A DNA stretch of 64,000 nucleotides, from positions 1-64,000 of the forward strand of contig NZ_JBNPXI010000003.1 in NCBI RefSeq assembly GCF_050433385.1. The letters run 5' to 3'. The notes under the pieces are model-generated. The model had not been told where the DNA came from. It made no database searches and saw only the letters and a list, made by a program, of their open reading frames with translations. This DNA is from Brassicibacter mesophilus. Lineage in GTDB: Bacteria > Bacillota > Clostridia > Tissierellales > Proteiniboraceae. Shown here piece after piece: positions 52,375 to 59,736 of the stretch. Both the position numbers and the translations under genes were made by a program. The first letter of the stretch is position 1; the number at the start of each line of letters is the position of its first letter.

Positions 52375-52683
52375 ATGTATTCAGAAAAAGTTATAGATCA
52401 TTTTATGAATCCTAGAAATGTTGGAGTTATCGAAGATATTAAATTTCAAGTACAGGGCTGTGGTGGCGCCATTGCTACAAGTAGTATAACTACGGAGCTT
52501 GCTAAAGGAAAACATATATTAGAGGCCTATACTATCACAGACAAAAACATAATTGAAGCTCTAGATGGGCTTCCTGAAGAAAAGCACCATTGCTCTGTTC
52601 TTGGTGCTACTGCTCTAAGAAAAGCAATCTATGATTATAAAAGAAGATTAGATCAAGGTGGTGTGGATGAAAAACAAAGCTGA
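52375..52683 (+). CDS. NifU/IscU-like iron-sulfur scaffold, internally shortened
   Basis: A 102-residue NifU_N/IscU-type scaffold. It begins YSEKVIDHFMNPRNVGVIED like normal family members, but then jumps to IKFQVQGCGGAIATSS. The segment of about 27 residues that normally lies between, with the first cluster ligand Cys (in a NAKCGD-like motif), is missing. The remaining two Cys (GCGGA and HHCSV) are present. ATG 52375 gives the family N-terminus with AAAGGA about 12 bases upstream; ATG 52351 is also open. It may be degenerate or a variant with altered cluster binding. Overlaps the Fur-family gene. Confidence 0.8.
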   Translation: MYSEKVIDHFMNPRNVGVIEDIKFQVQGCGGAIATSSITTELAKGKHILEAYTITDKNIIEALDGLPEEKHHCSVLGATALRKAIYDYKRRLDQGGVDEKQS

Positions 52684-53104
52684 AAAATTATATGATGTTT
52701 TGAGAAGAAAAGGAATTAGGTTAACATATCAGAGAAAAGAAATACTCTCCATATTCATCAAAAGCCAAGAACATCTAAAACCCGAAGATGTATATGATCT
52801 AGTAAAAGATAAAGGAATAGGAATTGCTACAGTTTATAGAACTATAGAAATGCTTAAAGAAAGTGAAATAATTAAAGAAATAACTATAGCAAAAACTAGA
52901 TATTATGAGTTAAAGATGTTCGGTGAAAAATGTATGCATATTCATTTTAAATGTGATATTTGTGGAACAGTATATGATTGTGATAATATTAAACTAGGGT
53001 TAAAAGTAATAGCTTTACGTGATTATACCGAAACTTTATATGATGTTGAAGTCAAAGACCTGACTATTACAATGAACGGTATATGTAAAGATTGTAAGAG
53101 GTGA
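52667..53104 (+). CDS. Fur-family metalloregulator (PerR/Fur/Zur-like)
   Basis: A 145-residue metal-responsive repressor. The winged-helix part (RRKGIRLTYQRKEILSIF ... GIGIATVYRTIEMLKESEII) and the dimerisation domain with HIHFKCDICGTVYDC and GICKDC, two Cys pairs for structural zinc, are clear. ATG 52667 follows AAGGTGGTG and lies inside the end of the nifU-like gene. As the only regulator with DUF134 in the operon, it is the best candidate to bind the large inverted repeat at 49004-49068. Exact subclass (Fur, Zur, PerR) cannot be read. Confidence 0.9.
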   Translation: MKNKAEKLYDVLRRKGIRLTYQRKEILSIFIKSQEHLKPEDVYDLVKDKGIGIATVYRTIEMLKESEIIKEITIAKTRYYELKMFGEKCMHIHFKCDICGTVYDCDNIKLGLKVIALRDYTETLYDVEVKDLTITMNGICKDCKR

Positions 53105-53108
53105 AATT

Positions 53109-53561
53109 ATGCCAAGACCAACAAAGCTTAGAAAAATATCATTTGTTCCAGAAAACACATATTTTGTTCCATTAGGAAAAGGAAAATGCCAATTAGAGAA
53201 AGTAACTCTTAAGCTGGAGGAACTGGAAGCCATTAGATTAAAAGATTTAGAAAACTTATCACAGGAAGATTGTGCTGAAAAAATGCATATATCTAGGCAA
53301 ACTTTCCAGCTCATAATCGAGGAAGCTAGAAAAAAAATAGCTGAAGCTTTAACAGCAGGAAAGGCTATTGATATACAAGGTGGCAATTATACCCTTAATA
53401 TTTGTAAATATAAGTGTAACGACTGTGGAAAAGAATTTGATGAAGCCTTCGAAAAAGATGCGCACATATGTCCTAGTTGTAACTCTGAAAATGTACTATG
53501 TATAGACCATAAAAATTGCTGTATGAAGCCGTGTCGCAAAGGCTGGTGCAACCAGCTATAG
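53109..53561 (+). CDS. DUF134 / UPF0251 HTH protein
   Basis: A 150-residue DNA-binding protein: MPRPTKLRKISFVP at the N-terminus, then a sigma-4-like HTH (LENLSQEDCAEKMHISRQTFQ) and a C-terminal zinc-ribbon-like tail (YKCNDCGKEFD ... ICPSCNSENVLC ... NCCMKPCRKGWC). DUF134 proteins are regularly found beside NifX/Mrp/orange-protein genes, and this one closes the same kind of cluster. It likely regulates that cluster. GAGGTGAAATT precedes ATG 53109. Confidence 0.9.
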   Translation: MPRPTKLRKISFVPENTYFVPLGKGKCQLEKVTLKLEELEAIRLKDLENLSQEDCAEKMHISRQTFQLIIEEARKKIAEALTAGKAIDIQGGNYTLNICKYKCNDCGKEFDEAFEKDAHICPSCNSENVLCIDHKNCCMKPCRKGWCNQL

Positions 53562-53585
53562 TAATATATTTAAGGTAATATAACT

Positions 53586-53632
53586 AAAAAGCTTCTACAC
53601 ATATTCTGTGCGAATATGGTGAGGCTTTTTTT
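53586..53632 (+). terminator. Terminator of the Mrp/NifX operon
   Basis: AAAAAGC-TTCTA-CACATATTC pairs with GAATATG-GTGAG-GCTTTTTTT. Confidence 0.85.
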
Positions 53633-53633
53633 A

Positions 53634-54092
53634 CTATTCTGCATCAAGTTTACTAAAGTTAATGTATTTATTAACTAATATAGCCACAATAATTCCTACA
53701 AAAGTATCAAATACTCTGTTTATAGCATACATATATGATGTTCCCTCTTTAAGATTAGTCATTATAGCTAAAAATACCACACAAGCTATTGATACTGAAC
53801 CATCATAATTAAAAAAGTTACATAGATAGATAACAAGCACGATTCCTAATCCAGTAACTATAGCGTTTTGTCCTATAAATATTGAAAACATAATTCCTAC
53901 AACAGCTCCTATAATAGTACCAATCATTCTATTTTTCCCTGCAACAAAGGAATTATGCACCGAATTTTGCATACAAATTACAGCAGCTATGCATGCGTAA
54001 AATGGATAGGGCCTTTTCAATAATTGAAATACTATTATGCATATAAATACTGAAATTGCTGTTTTAAGATTACGCGAACCTATTTTCATCAT
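53634..54092 (-). CDS. FUSC/ArAE-type membrane protein
   Basis: A 152-residue integral membrane protein with four to five helices, equal to the N-terminal half of aromatic acid exporter (ArAE_1/FUSC) proteins. RNLKTAISVFICIIVFQLLK, YPFYACIAAVICMQNSVHNS and GKNRMIGTIIGAVVGIMFSI are diagnostic. It lacks the usual cytoplasmic C-terminal domain, as do many short Firmicute versions. Convergent with the DUF134 gene. Substrate unknown. Confidence 0.85.
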   Translation of the reverse strand: MMKIGSRNLKTAISVFICIIVFQLLKRPYPFYACIAAVICMQNSVHNSFVAGKNRMIGTIIGAVVGIMFSIFIGQNAIVTGLGIVLVIYLCNFFNYDGSVSIACVVFLAIMTNLKEGTSYMYAINRVFDTFVGIIVAILVNKYINFSKLDAE

Positions 54093-54269
54093 ATTATTAG
54101 ACTCTCCTTATAGCAATATTAGTGTAAGCAACGTAATTTTATCATAATATATACTAAATGCCAAATAGATCAGTTAGTTTAAAAAGCTTAAAATTCATGA
54201 AACTAAATGTATTTATACAAAAATTAATAATTGACAATACTAATATATAGTGATATTATATGAATAATT

Positions 54270-54530
54270 TAAATGTATCCGTTGATAGGGAAGAGTAGTT
54301 GTGTATTTAGTTATAGAGAGCTGGTGGTGGTGGAAATCTGGCACGACAATATTCAGCAAATGGGCCCTTGAGGAGTAATGTGAAATGATTATATCATATT
54401 AGCATTACCGTGAGCCACACGTTACAGTGGATAGGGTATGTTAGTACCTGAAAGAGAGGTGTATTTTACACAACTTAGGTGGTACCGCGGATATTACTCC
54501 GTCCTATTTTTTAGGACGGAGTTTTTTGTT
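54270..54530 (+). promoter_or_regulatory. Tryptophan T-box leader
   Basis: A complete T-box riboswitch: GAAGAGTAG (AGUA) and AGAGAGCTGGTGG in stem I, specifier TGG at 54361-54363 in CAGCAAATGGGCCCTTGAG, T-box ACTTAGGTGGTACCGCGG (54473-54490) and terminator ACTCCGTCCTA/TAGGACGGAGT with T-run (54496-54530). TGG is the Trp codon, matching the tryptophan transporter downstream. Uncharged tRNA-Trp would open expression. The tRNA-contact base after TGG in the T-box is T (TGGT); a G discriminator would pair as a wobble. Confidence 0.93.
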
Positions 54531-54629
54531 TTTGATTTTATTAGATATAGAAGGGAGTGATTGTGATGTGAAGAGCTTTAAAGAATGAAAGAAAAATAAA
54601 TAATAACAAATTGAAGGAGAGTGTTTTTT

Positions 54630-55145
54630 ATGAAAATGAAAAAATTTGTACTAAATTCATTATTACTTGCTATAGGAGTTCTTTTACATCAAATCACCCC
54701 ACCTCTAGTGCTAGGCATGAAGCCAGACTTTTCATTAGTTATGCTTTTCATAGTAATATTATTTAATGAAGATTATAAGTCTTGTATAACAGCAGGTTTA
54801 ACTATAGGTATGTTTTCCGCACTTACAACTGGATTTCCAGCAGGTCAGCTACCAAATTTAATAGATAAGATAATTACAACAACTATAATATATTTAACTA
54901 TAAGAGCGCTTACTGAACGTGTTAAAGAACAGTTATTAATGATAATAGCCATATTTGCAGGAACAGTAATAAGTGGAGTAGTATTTCTGTCTTCAGCAGC
55001 AATTATTGCAGGACTTCCAGGAAGCTTCAATGTACTGTTAATATCTATAGTATTACCAGCAGCACTGATTAACACAGTCGTAGGAATGATTTTATATAAT
55101 GCTGTAAGGCTCAGCATCAAGAGAAGCAACTTCAAAATGAATTAA
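54630..55145 (+). CDS. trpP: Tryptophan transporter (TrpP family)
   Basis: A 171-residue membrane protein with five hydrophobic helices, matching the Tryptophan_trans (TrpP) family in length and in blocks LLLAIGVLLHQITPPLVLGM, KPDFSLVMLFIVILFNEDYK, GMFSALTTGFPAGQLPN and DKIITT. ATG 54630 has GAAGGAGAG well placed; the frame from GTG 54621 starts inside that site. The Trp T-box in front confirms the substrate. Single gene with terminator. Confidence 0.93.
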   Translation: MKMKKFVLNSLLLAIGVLLHQITPPLVLGMKPDFSLVMLFIVILFNEDYKSCITAGLTIGMFSALTTGFPAGQLPNLIDKIITTTIIYLTIRALTERVKEQLLMIIAIFAGTVISGVVFLSSAAIIAGLPGSFNVLLISIVLPAALINTVVGMILYNAVRLSIKRSNFKMN

Positions 55146-55163
55146 ATTTAATTTTATAATCAC

Positions 55164-55211
55164 GTGTAACTCTTCTATATATTTTGACTTTATATAAGAG
55201 TTACACTTTTT
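55164..55211 (+). terminator. Terminator of trpP
   Basis: GTGTAACTCTT and AAGAGTTACAC with an AT-rich loop that can pair further, then TTTTTA. Confidence 0.85.
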
Positions 55212-55302
55212 ATTGTTATTGCTCTTCTCATTATCAAAATAGAATTATATTTGTCTCAAATTGATAAAGTTGATATTAAGAACATTTTTTGCTATTAAGA
55301 TA

Positions 55303-55358
55303 AATCCTAATATATACACATTTTAGGAATTATTTTGTTTTTGGCATGGTAATTGCTT
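55303..55358 (+). promoter_or_regulatory. Sigma-54 promoter with upstream activator site
   Basis: TTGGCATGGTAATTGCTT (55341-55358) fits the -24/-12 consensus: GG at 55343-55344 and GC at 55355-55356, 12 bases apart. Upstream, TCCTAA (55305-55310) and TTAGGA (55323-55328) form an inverted repeat, a probable activator-binding site. The sigma-54 activator gene lies in the same cluster (57150). Confidence 0.85.
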
Positions 55359-55420
55359 ACGTATATAGTGACATCACCTATAGCGGAAATACAATTTTTA
55401 CAATGGAGGCGAGATGAGAG

Positions 55421-56734
55421 ATGAAACTATATAAGCAGAAGCCACTGTCAGACAAATTCATTAATCTAATGGAAATACTTGAGTCTGAACTTAAACCGGC
55501 AACAGGATGTACAGAACCTGTAGCGGTAGCACTAGCAGTAGCAGTAGCAGCCGAACATTTAAAAGGAGAGGCTGTTAAAATAACTGTTGAGGTCGATAAA
55601 AATGTATTTAAGAACGGAAAAAAAGTAGGAATACCAGGAGGATTTGGAACAGGATTAGAGCTTGCTGCTGCACTTGGGTATTTGAAAAGAGATCAACCTA
55701 AAGATCTCAATATCTTATCACACATTGATGTTAATGACATAGATGATTCAAAGAGGATTGTTTCAGATGATACAATTAATTTAGAGTTAAGAAAAGATTT
55801 TAATGGACTAGAAATTAGAGCTATAGTAGAAGGAAAAGAAAATAAAGTTACTTGTGTTATCAAAGATAGCCACAGCAACATTACCCAGATTATAATAGAT
55901 GATAAAGTGATATTTAACAATAAGGGATGTCAAGAAGTTTCAACATGCGCAATGAATACACTTGAGAATTACAGTTTTAAGGATTTTTATGAATTTGCAG
56001 ACAAAGTACCTATAGACCTACTTGATATAGTTAGAGATGCCATGAGAATGAACTATAATTTCTTTACCGAAGGCTTAAAGAACAAAGATCAATTTGTTGA
56101 ATTCCAAGAAAAGCTAATGGGAAAAAGTGAAGATATTGATGATAGTACAATTAGCTTATATGTTAAATCTGTGACTTCTATAGCAGTATACTTAAGAATG
56201 AAAGGTATAGTATTTCCAGTTATGTCATTAGGCGGTAGTGGAAATCAGGGACTAGTGGCTACATTGCCGGTTGTAACCGTAGGTAAATATAAAAAGTCAT
56301 CTGAAGAAGAGATTATCAGAGCTGTTACTCTATCCTACCTTGTAGCTTTATATATTAAGAGCAAAACAGGTAGATTAACTCCTACATGTGGCTGTGGAGT
56401 GTCAGCAGGTGCAGGTGCCAGTGCTGGATGTGCATATTTACTTCATGGAGAATATGAAAATGTTAATAATGCTGTTAATATGACACTAGTATCTTTATTT
56501 GGTTTGATTTGTGATGGAGCGAAAAAAAGCTGTGCTTTTAAGGTGTCGACTTGCGTTCAGTCTGCAGTAGAATTAGCAGTTATGTCTTTGGAGGGGATAA
56601 AGATTGAGGATCATGACGGTATAAACCTAGACAAAGTAGAAGACAGTATCGCTAATATAAGTGTAATATCTAAAAATGGGTTAAAAGAACTCGATAGCAG
56701 TTTAGTTGACGTATTAAACAATATTTCATGTTAA
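55421..56734 (+). CDS. CyuA/YhaM-type L-cysteine desulfidase (UPF0597, serine dehydratase alpha fold)
   Basis: A 437-residue enzyme of the SDH_alpha/UPF0597 family, which splits L-cysteine to pyruvate, ammonia and sulfide or deaminates L-serine using a [4Fe-4S] cluster. Motifs: ATGCTEPVAVALAVAVAAEH (about 27-46), GIPGGFGTGLELAAALGYL, SLGGSGNQGLVATLPVV, TPTCGCGVSAGAGASAGCAY and LICDGAKKSCAFKVSTC; the Cys of these blocks are the probable cluster ligands. ATG 55421 behind GGAGGCGAGATGAG. It lies under a sigma-54 promoter and is followed by a selenoprotein and a sigma-54 activator, suggesting induction by an amino acid. Confidence 0.88.
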   Translation: MKLYKQKPLSDKFINLMEILESELKPATGCTEPVAVALAVAVAAEHLKGEAVKITVEVDKNVFKNGKKVGIPGGFGTGLELAAALGYLKRDQPKDLNILSHIDVNDIDDSKRIVSDDTINLELRKDFNGLEIRAIVEGKENKVTCVIKDSHSNITQIIIDDKVIFNNKGCQEVSTCAMNTLENYSFKDFYEFADKVPIDLLDIVRDAMRMNYNFFTEGLKNKDQFVEFQEKLMGKSEDIDDSTISLYVKSVTSIAVYLRMKGIVFPVMSLGGSGNQGLVATLPVVTVGKYKKSSEEEIIRAVTLSYLVALYIKSKTGRLTPTCGCGVSAGAGASAGCAYLLHGEYENVNNAVNMTLVSLFGLICDGAKKSCAFKVSTCVQSAVELAVMSLEGIKIEDHDGINLDKVEDSIANISVISKNGLKELDSSLVDVLNNISC

Positions 56735-56828
56735 CATATCAATGAAAGCCTGTTAAATTTGTTTAAGTTGAAATATAATAAGGATAAGGCTTTTATTAGA
56801 ATAATAAAAACTAAAAGGAGAGAGATAA

Positions 56829-57104
56829 ATGAAGAAGATAATTTTATTTGGAAGCAAACATTGACCAGGATGTGCTCCAGTGAAAGAGTTACTTTCAGAA
56901 AATAATATACAATTCTTATATATTGATATTACTGATGGAATGCTAAATTTGAAGAGATTCCTTAAATATAGAGATAGCAGACCAGAGTTTGAAGAAGTCA
57001 GAAAAGCAGGCAGAGTAGGGCTTCCATGCTTAGTAGTAAATGATGATGATGACGAAAGAATCATATTTGGAGAGCCTGATTTAAAAGAGCTCAAAGATGA
57101 GTAA
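56829..57104 (+). CDS. Selenocysteine-containing glutaredoxin-like protein (UGA = Sec)
   Basis: A 91-residue thioredoxin-fold protein that reads through an in-frame TGA at 56862-56864 (codon 12). With Sec at the TGA the N-terminus is MKKIILFGSKHUPGCAPVKE, the redox motif U-P-G-C of a glutaredoxin/NrdH-like protein where Sec replaces the first Cys. The strand before it and the helix after it read naturally in the same frame. AAAAGGAGAGAG lies before ATG 56829. A hairpin TGAAAG-AGTTA-CTTTCA starts 17 bases after the TGA (56881-56897), where a bacterial SECIS element belongs. A frame starting only at GTG 56880 would lose the active site. It sits in the sigma-54 unit. Confidence 0.85.
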
Positions 57105-57149
57105 TAAAAAGAATGTTTATATTGAATGTAATACTAAGGAGTGTTTACT

Positions 57150-58571
57150 GTGAAATTAGTAAATATTAAGGACTATGTTCAAGACATTTCTAATAATATT
57201 TCACAGATATTAAATGTAGATGTTACAGTTATTGATTGTGATGGTACAAGAGTCGCTGGAACAGGAAGATTTGAACTGAAAGTTGGCTCTAAGATAGATA
57301 AAAAGTCAATGTACTCTAAGGTACTAGAGATGGGAAATCACCATATTATGGGTGAGAAAGGGACTAATGCAAGCTGTAGACATTGTAGCGAAAAAATTGT
57401 GTGTGAAGAAATATTTGATATTTGCTGTCCTATCAAAGTATGTAATGACACTATAGGAGTTATTGGGTTTGTAGCTTTTAACGAAGAAGAAAAAAACATT
57501 ATGTTCAATAAACAGAACGTAGTATTAAACTTTGCATATAGAATGGCTGATTTAGTTGCGGGTAAGTTCGAGGAACAGATAAGGAAAGCTAGGTTAAGCT
57601 GGAACTATTTCCATGACATAACATTTGAAGATATAGTTGGATGCGACCCTTCTATAATGAAGGTTAAGGAACAAGCAAGAAAATGTGCAGATACTTCTTC
57701 GAATGTTATGCTTTATGGAGAAAGTGGTACTGGTAAAGAATTATTTGCTAGAGCTATACACAATTGCAGCATCAGGAAAGATAATCCTTTTGTCGCAATT
57801 AATTGTGCTGCTATACCAGAAGGATTGTTAGAAAGTGAGCTATTTGGATATGAAGAAGGAGCTTTTACAGGTGCTAGGAGTTGCGGAAAGGCAGGAAAGT
57901 TTGAGCTGGCATCTGGAGGAACTATTTTTTTAGATGAAATAGGAGATATGCCTGTACACCTACAAGCAAAACTGTTGAGAGTACTACAGGAAAGGTATAT
58001 TGAAAGAGTAGGAGGAAATGGTGTTATACCTGTTGACATACGTATTATTTCTGCTACTCATAAGGATCTTGAGGAGCTTGTTGACTCAAAACAATTTCGT
58101 GGAGATTTATTCTATAGATTGAACGTCATACCTTTATATATACCTCCTATAAGGGAGCGCCAAAAAGATATTAAGCTTCTTATGGATTATTTGCTAAAGA
58201 AATATAATAAAATATTGCTTAAAAACAAGAAAGACTTTACAGATGAGGTAGTGGATATATTTAAAAAATATAACTGGAAGGGCAATATTAGGGAAATGGA
58301 AAATGCAATAGAATATGCAATAAATATGGAGGCAAGTGATATTATAACTATGAAAAGTATACCTCCTAAAATAAAAAGCTCCATAGGACTTACCAAACCA
58401 ATAGATTCTAGCTTTAAAACATTAGAGCAATTAGAAAAGGAAGAAATAGAGAAAATTCTTAAGTACTATGGAGACGATTCACTTGCAGTTAAAAAGTGTT
58501 CAGAGATACTTGGGATAAGCATAGCGACCTTATATAGAAAAATCAAAAAATATAATATCGAATATAACTAG
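57150..58571 (+). CDS. Sigma-54-dependent transcriptional activator with Cys-rich sensor
   Basis: A 473-residue enhancer-binding protein. Sensor domain (1-140) resembles a diacid-recognition/PrdR-like fold (QDISNNISQILNVDVTVIDC) and carries a Cys group, SCRHCSEKIVCEEIFDICCP (about 72-92), perhaps binding a metal or sensing thiols. AAA+ domain: Walker A GESGTGKE, the sigma-54-contact GAFTGA motif (YEEGAFTGARS), GGTIFLDEIGDMP (Walker B), RIISATHKDL. C-terminal Fis-type HTH: AVKKCSEILGISIATLYRKI. GTG 57150 has AAGGAG eight bases upstream. It most likely binds the site at 55303-55330 and turns on the cysteine desulfidase gene. Confidence 0.9.
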   Translation: MKLVNIKDYVQDISNNISQILNVDVTVIDCDGTRVAGTGRFELKVGSKIDKKSMYSKVLEMGNHHIMGEKGTNASCRHCSEKIVCEEIFDICCPIKVCNDTIGVIGFVAFNEEEKNIMFNKQNVVLNFAYRMADLVAGKFEEQIRKARLSWNYFHDITFEDIVGCDPSIMKVKEQARKCADTSSNVMLYGESGTGKELFARAIHNCSIRKDNPFVAINCAAIPEGLLESELFGYEEGAFTGARSCGKAGKFELASGGTIFLDEIGDMPVHLQAKLLRVLQERYIERVGGNGVIPVDIRIISATHKDLEELVDSKQFRGDLFYRLNVIPLYIPPIRERQKDIKLLMDYLLKKYNKILLKNKKDFTDEVVDIFKKYNWKGNIREMENAIEYAINMEASDIITMKSIPPKIKSSIGLTKPIDSSFKTLEQLEKEEIEKILKYYGDDSLAVKKCSEILGISIATLYRKIKKYNIEYN

Positions 58572-58600
58572 GCTGTGGTATTTTATACTACAGCTTTTTT
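58572..58600 (+). terminator. Terminator after the sigma-54 activator
   Basis: GCTGT-G-GTAT and ATAC-T-ACAGC with a six-T tail. Confidence 0.87.
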
Positions 58601-58802
58601 ATTTATTTTTTTTAATATTATTTAATAAAAGTTAATATTTACTAGAATACATATGAAAACTGTAATTTTAGCCATATCCATATTAATTTGTACAGGGCTT
58701 GGTTATATCAGTTTCATATTTAAATAATATTCAGAATATACTGAATAAAGATAAATATAAGTTGTATACAAAGTAAATATAATTATGAAAGAGGTGTTAT
58801 GC

Positions 58803-59723
58803 TTGGGAAGGTTTTTAGCTAAGAGAGTTATATCAATCATTGTAACTGTTTTTTTAGTAATAACATTAACTTTCTTTTTAATGCATGCTATACCAGGAGG
58901 TCCTTTTACTAAAGAAAAAAAAGTGCCACCAGCAATAGAACAAGCACTAATGGAGAAATACAATCTAGATGATCCATTGCCAAAACAGTACATAGACTAT
59001 CTAAAACGTGTTGTGACACTTGACCTAGGACCGTCGTTTCAGTACGAAGGTATGTCAGTTAACAGACTTATAAAAAATGGATTTCCAACGTCGGCCAAAA
59101 TTGGTATTATCTCTGTCCTTCTAACATTATCTTTAGGTGTACCTTTTGGAATACTGTCAGCATTAAAGCAGAATAAATGGCAAGACTATATTGTAATGTT
59201 CATGGCCACACTTGGTATAACAATACCTCCATTTGTTATAGCTACTGCTTTAATTTACTTCTTCGCAATCAAGATAAATATACTCCCTGCATTTGGCATA
59301 GATAGCTGGAAGGGATATATACTACCAGTTATCGCTTTATCCGGATTCTCACTTTCATTTGTTGCAAGACTCACTAGATCTAGTATGCTTGAGGTTATGC
59401 AACAGGATTATATTAGGACTGCAAGGGCTAAAGGATTACCAGAATGGAATGTAATAACAAAGCATTCATTAAGAAATTCAATTTTACCTGTTATAACTTA
59501 TGTAGGACCATTGGTTGCAAATATTCTTACCGGTTCCTTTGTTATTGAAAGGATATTTGCGCTACCTGGAATGGGTAGGCATTTTGTTCAGAGCATTACA
59601 AATAGAGATTATACTACTATCATGGGGATGACTATATTCTTCGCCACGTTTTTAGTCATTATGGTACTAGTAGTTGATATTATTTATATTCTAGTTGATC
59701 CAAGAATCAAACTCGATGAATAA
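58803..59723 (+). CDS. oppB: Oligopeptide ABC transporter permease OppB, operon 2
   Basis: A 306-residue permease. N-terminal helix GRFLAKRVISIIVTVFLVIT, then FFLMHAIPGGPF, and EAA loop DYIRTARAKGLPEWNVITKH. The open frame begins at ATG 58785, but GAGGTG lies six bases before TTG 58803, and the homologous N-terminus starts there. First gene of the second oppBCDF-A operon. Sequence divergence from operon 1 shows an old duplication or separate origin, unlike the young oppA copies. Confidence 0.92.
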   Translation: MGRFLAKRVISIIVTVFLVITLTFFLMHAIPGGPFTKEKKVPPAIEQALMEKYNLDDPLPKQYIDYLKRVVTLDLGPSFQYEGMSVNRLIKNGFPTSAKIGIISVLLTLSLGVPFGILSALKQNKWQDYIVMFMATLGITIPPFVIATALIYFFAIKINILPAFGIDSWKGYILPVIALSGFSLSFVARLTRSSMLEVMQQDYIRTARAKGLPEWNVITKHSLRNSILPVITYVGPLVANILTGSFVIERIFALPGMGRHFVQSITNRDYTTIMGMTIFFATFLVIMVLVVDIIYILVDPRIKLDE

Positions 59724-59736
59724 AGGAGGGAAGTAT

